Below, piece after piece: positions 6,252-6,262 of a stretch of 6,262 nt of DNA. The translations under genes and the position numbers were made by a program. The stretch lies in assembly GCA_016735415.1 (NCBI GenBank), contig JAERRP010000809.1, positions 1 through 6,262 of the forward strand, written 5' to 3'. How positions within the stretch are numbered: the stretch's first letter is position 1; each line of letters starts with the position of its first letter. The stretch is from Desulfobacterales bacterium (GTDB lineage Bacteria > Desulfobacterota > Desulfobacteria > Desulfobacterales > UBA5852). The notes below the pieces were generated by a model, which saw only the letters and a program-made list of their open reading frames with translations, did not search any database and had not been told where the DNA came from.

Positions 6252-6262
6252 ATGCCTGTTGA
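6252..6262 (+). CDS. Possible start of the next gene, cut by the window edge
   Basis: An ATG at 6252 is preceded 9 bases earlier by AGGGAG (6237-6242), 28 bases after the stop of the lipoprotein gene and on the same strand. Only three full codons (Met-Pro-Val) are visible, so no function can be given and the start itself is tentative. Confidence 0.25.

Noticed and set aside
5408..6253. 281-residue open frame on the minus strand over the lipoprotein gene
   Set aside because: The plus-strand frame has a strong ribosome site, a lipoprotein signal and repeat structure. The antisense frame has no recognisable domain or start signal.
1..6262. CRISPR array, tRNA, rRNA, insertion sequence or phage attachment site
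   Set aside because: I found no spaced direct repeats, no tRNA-like cloverleaf, no rRNA segment and no transposase or integrase frame in the window.

Overview
The window is about 60% GC in its coding parts and reads as chromosome from an anaerobic, probably Gram-negative bacterium. A sulfate-reducing Desulfobacterota-type host is my best guess. This rests on a tungsten-type aldehyde:ferredoxin oxidoreductase, a two-cluster ferredoxin of the flavodoxin-ferredoxin kind, a proteobacterial-looking GabD and an apparent outer-membrane-type lipoprotein. The taxon is inferred from gene content; there is no marker gene in the window.

Layout, left to right. Bases 1 to about 68 are AT-rich (about 36% GC) and carry no recognisable gene. 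They abut the 3' part of a flavodoxin-ferredoxin gene that retains two intact 4Fe-4S motifs but lacks its flavodoxin domain (69-554, +). Next come a glutamine-synthetase-fold gamma-glutamyl-amine ligase of the PuuA/GlnA4 kind (626-1993, +) and a full-length aldehyde ferredoxin oxidoreductase (2052-3911, +). A 181-bp convergent spacer separates these from a GabD-type succinate-semialdehyde dehydrogenase on the minus strand (4093-5037). Its reading frame is open, but it has lost about 168 residues from the middle, including the catalytic cysteine. A 232-bp divergent control region with promoter-like boxes and two inverted repeats leads to a lipoprotein with a YajG-like N-terminal half and C-terminal HEAT-like repeats (5270-6223, +). 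A possible next start codon lies at the right edge.

How they may work together (inference): the ligase could cap an amine such as putrescine or ethanolamine with glutamate. The tungsten enzyme could oxidise an aldehyde formed later, passing electrons to the ferredoxin. A GabD-type enzyme would normally finish the GABA branch by making succinate. That would be an anaerobic, ferredoxin-linked version of the aerobic Puu route. The amine-oxidising step and the gamma-glutamyl hydrolase are not in the window. The two oddest points are the in-frame deletion in the dehydrogenase and the abrupt composition change at the left edge; either could be real or an assembly artefact.
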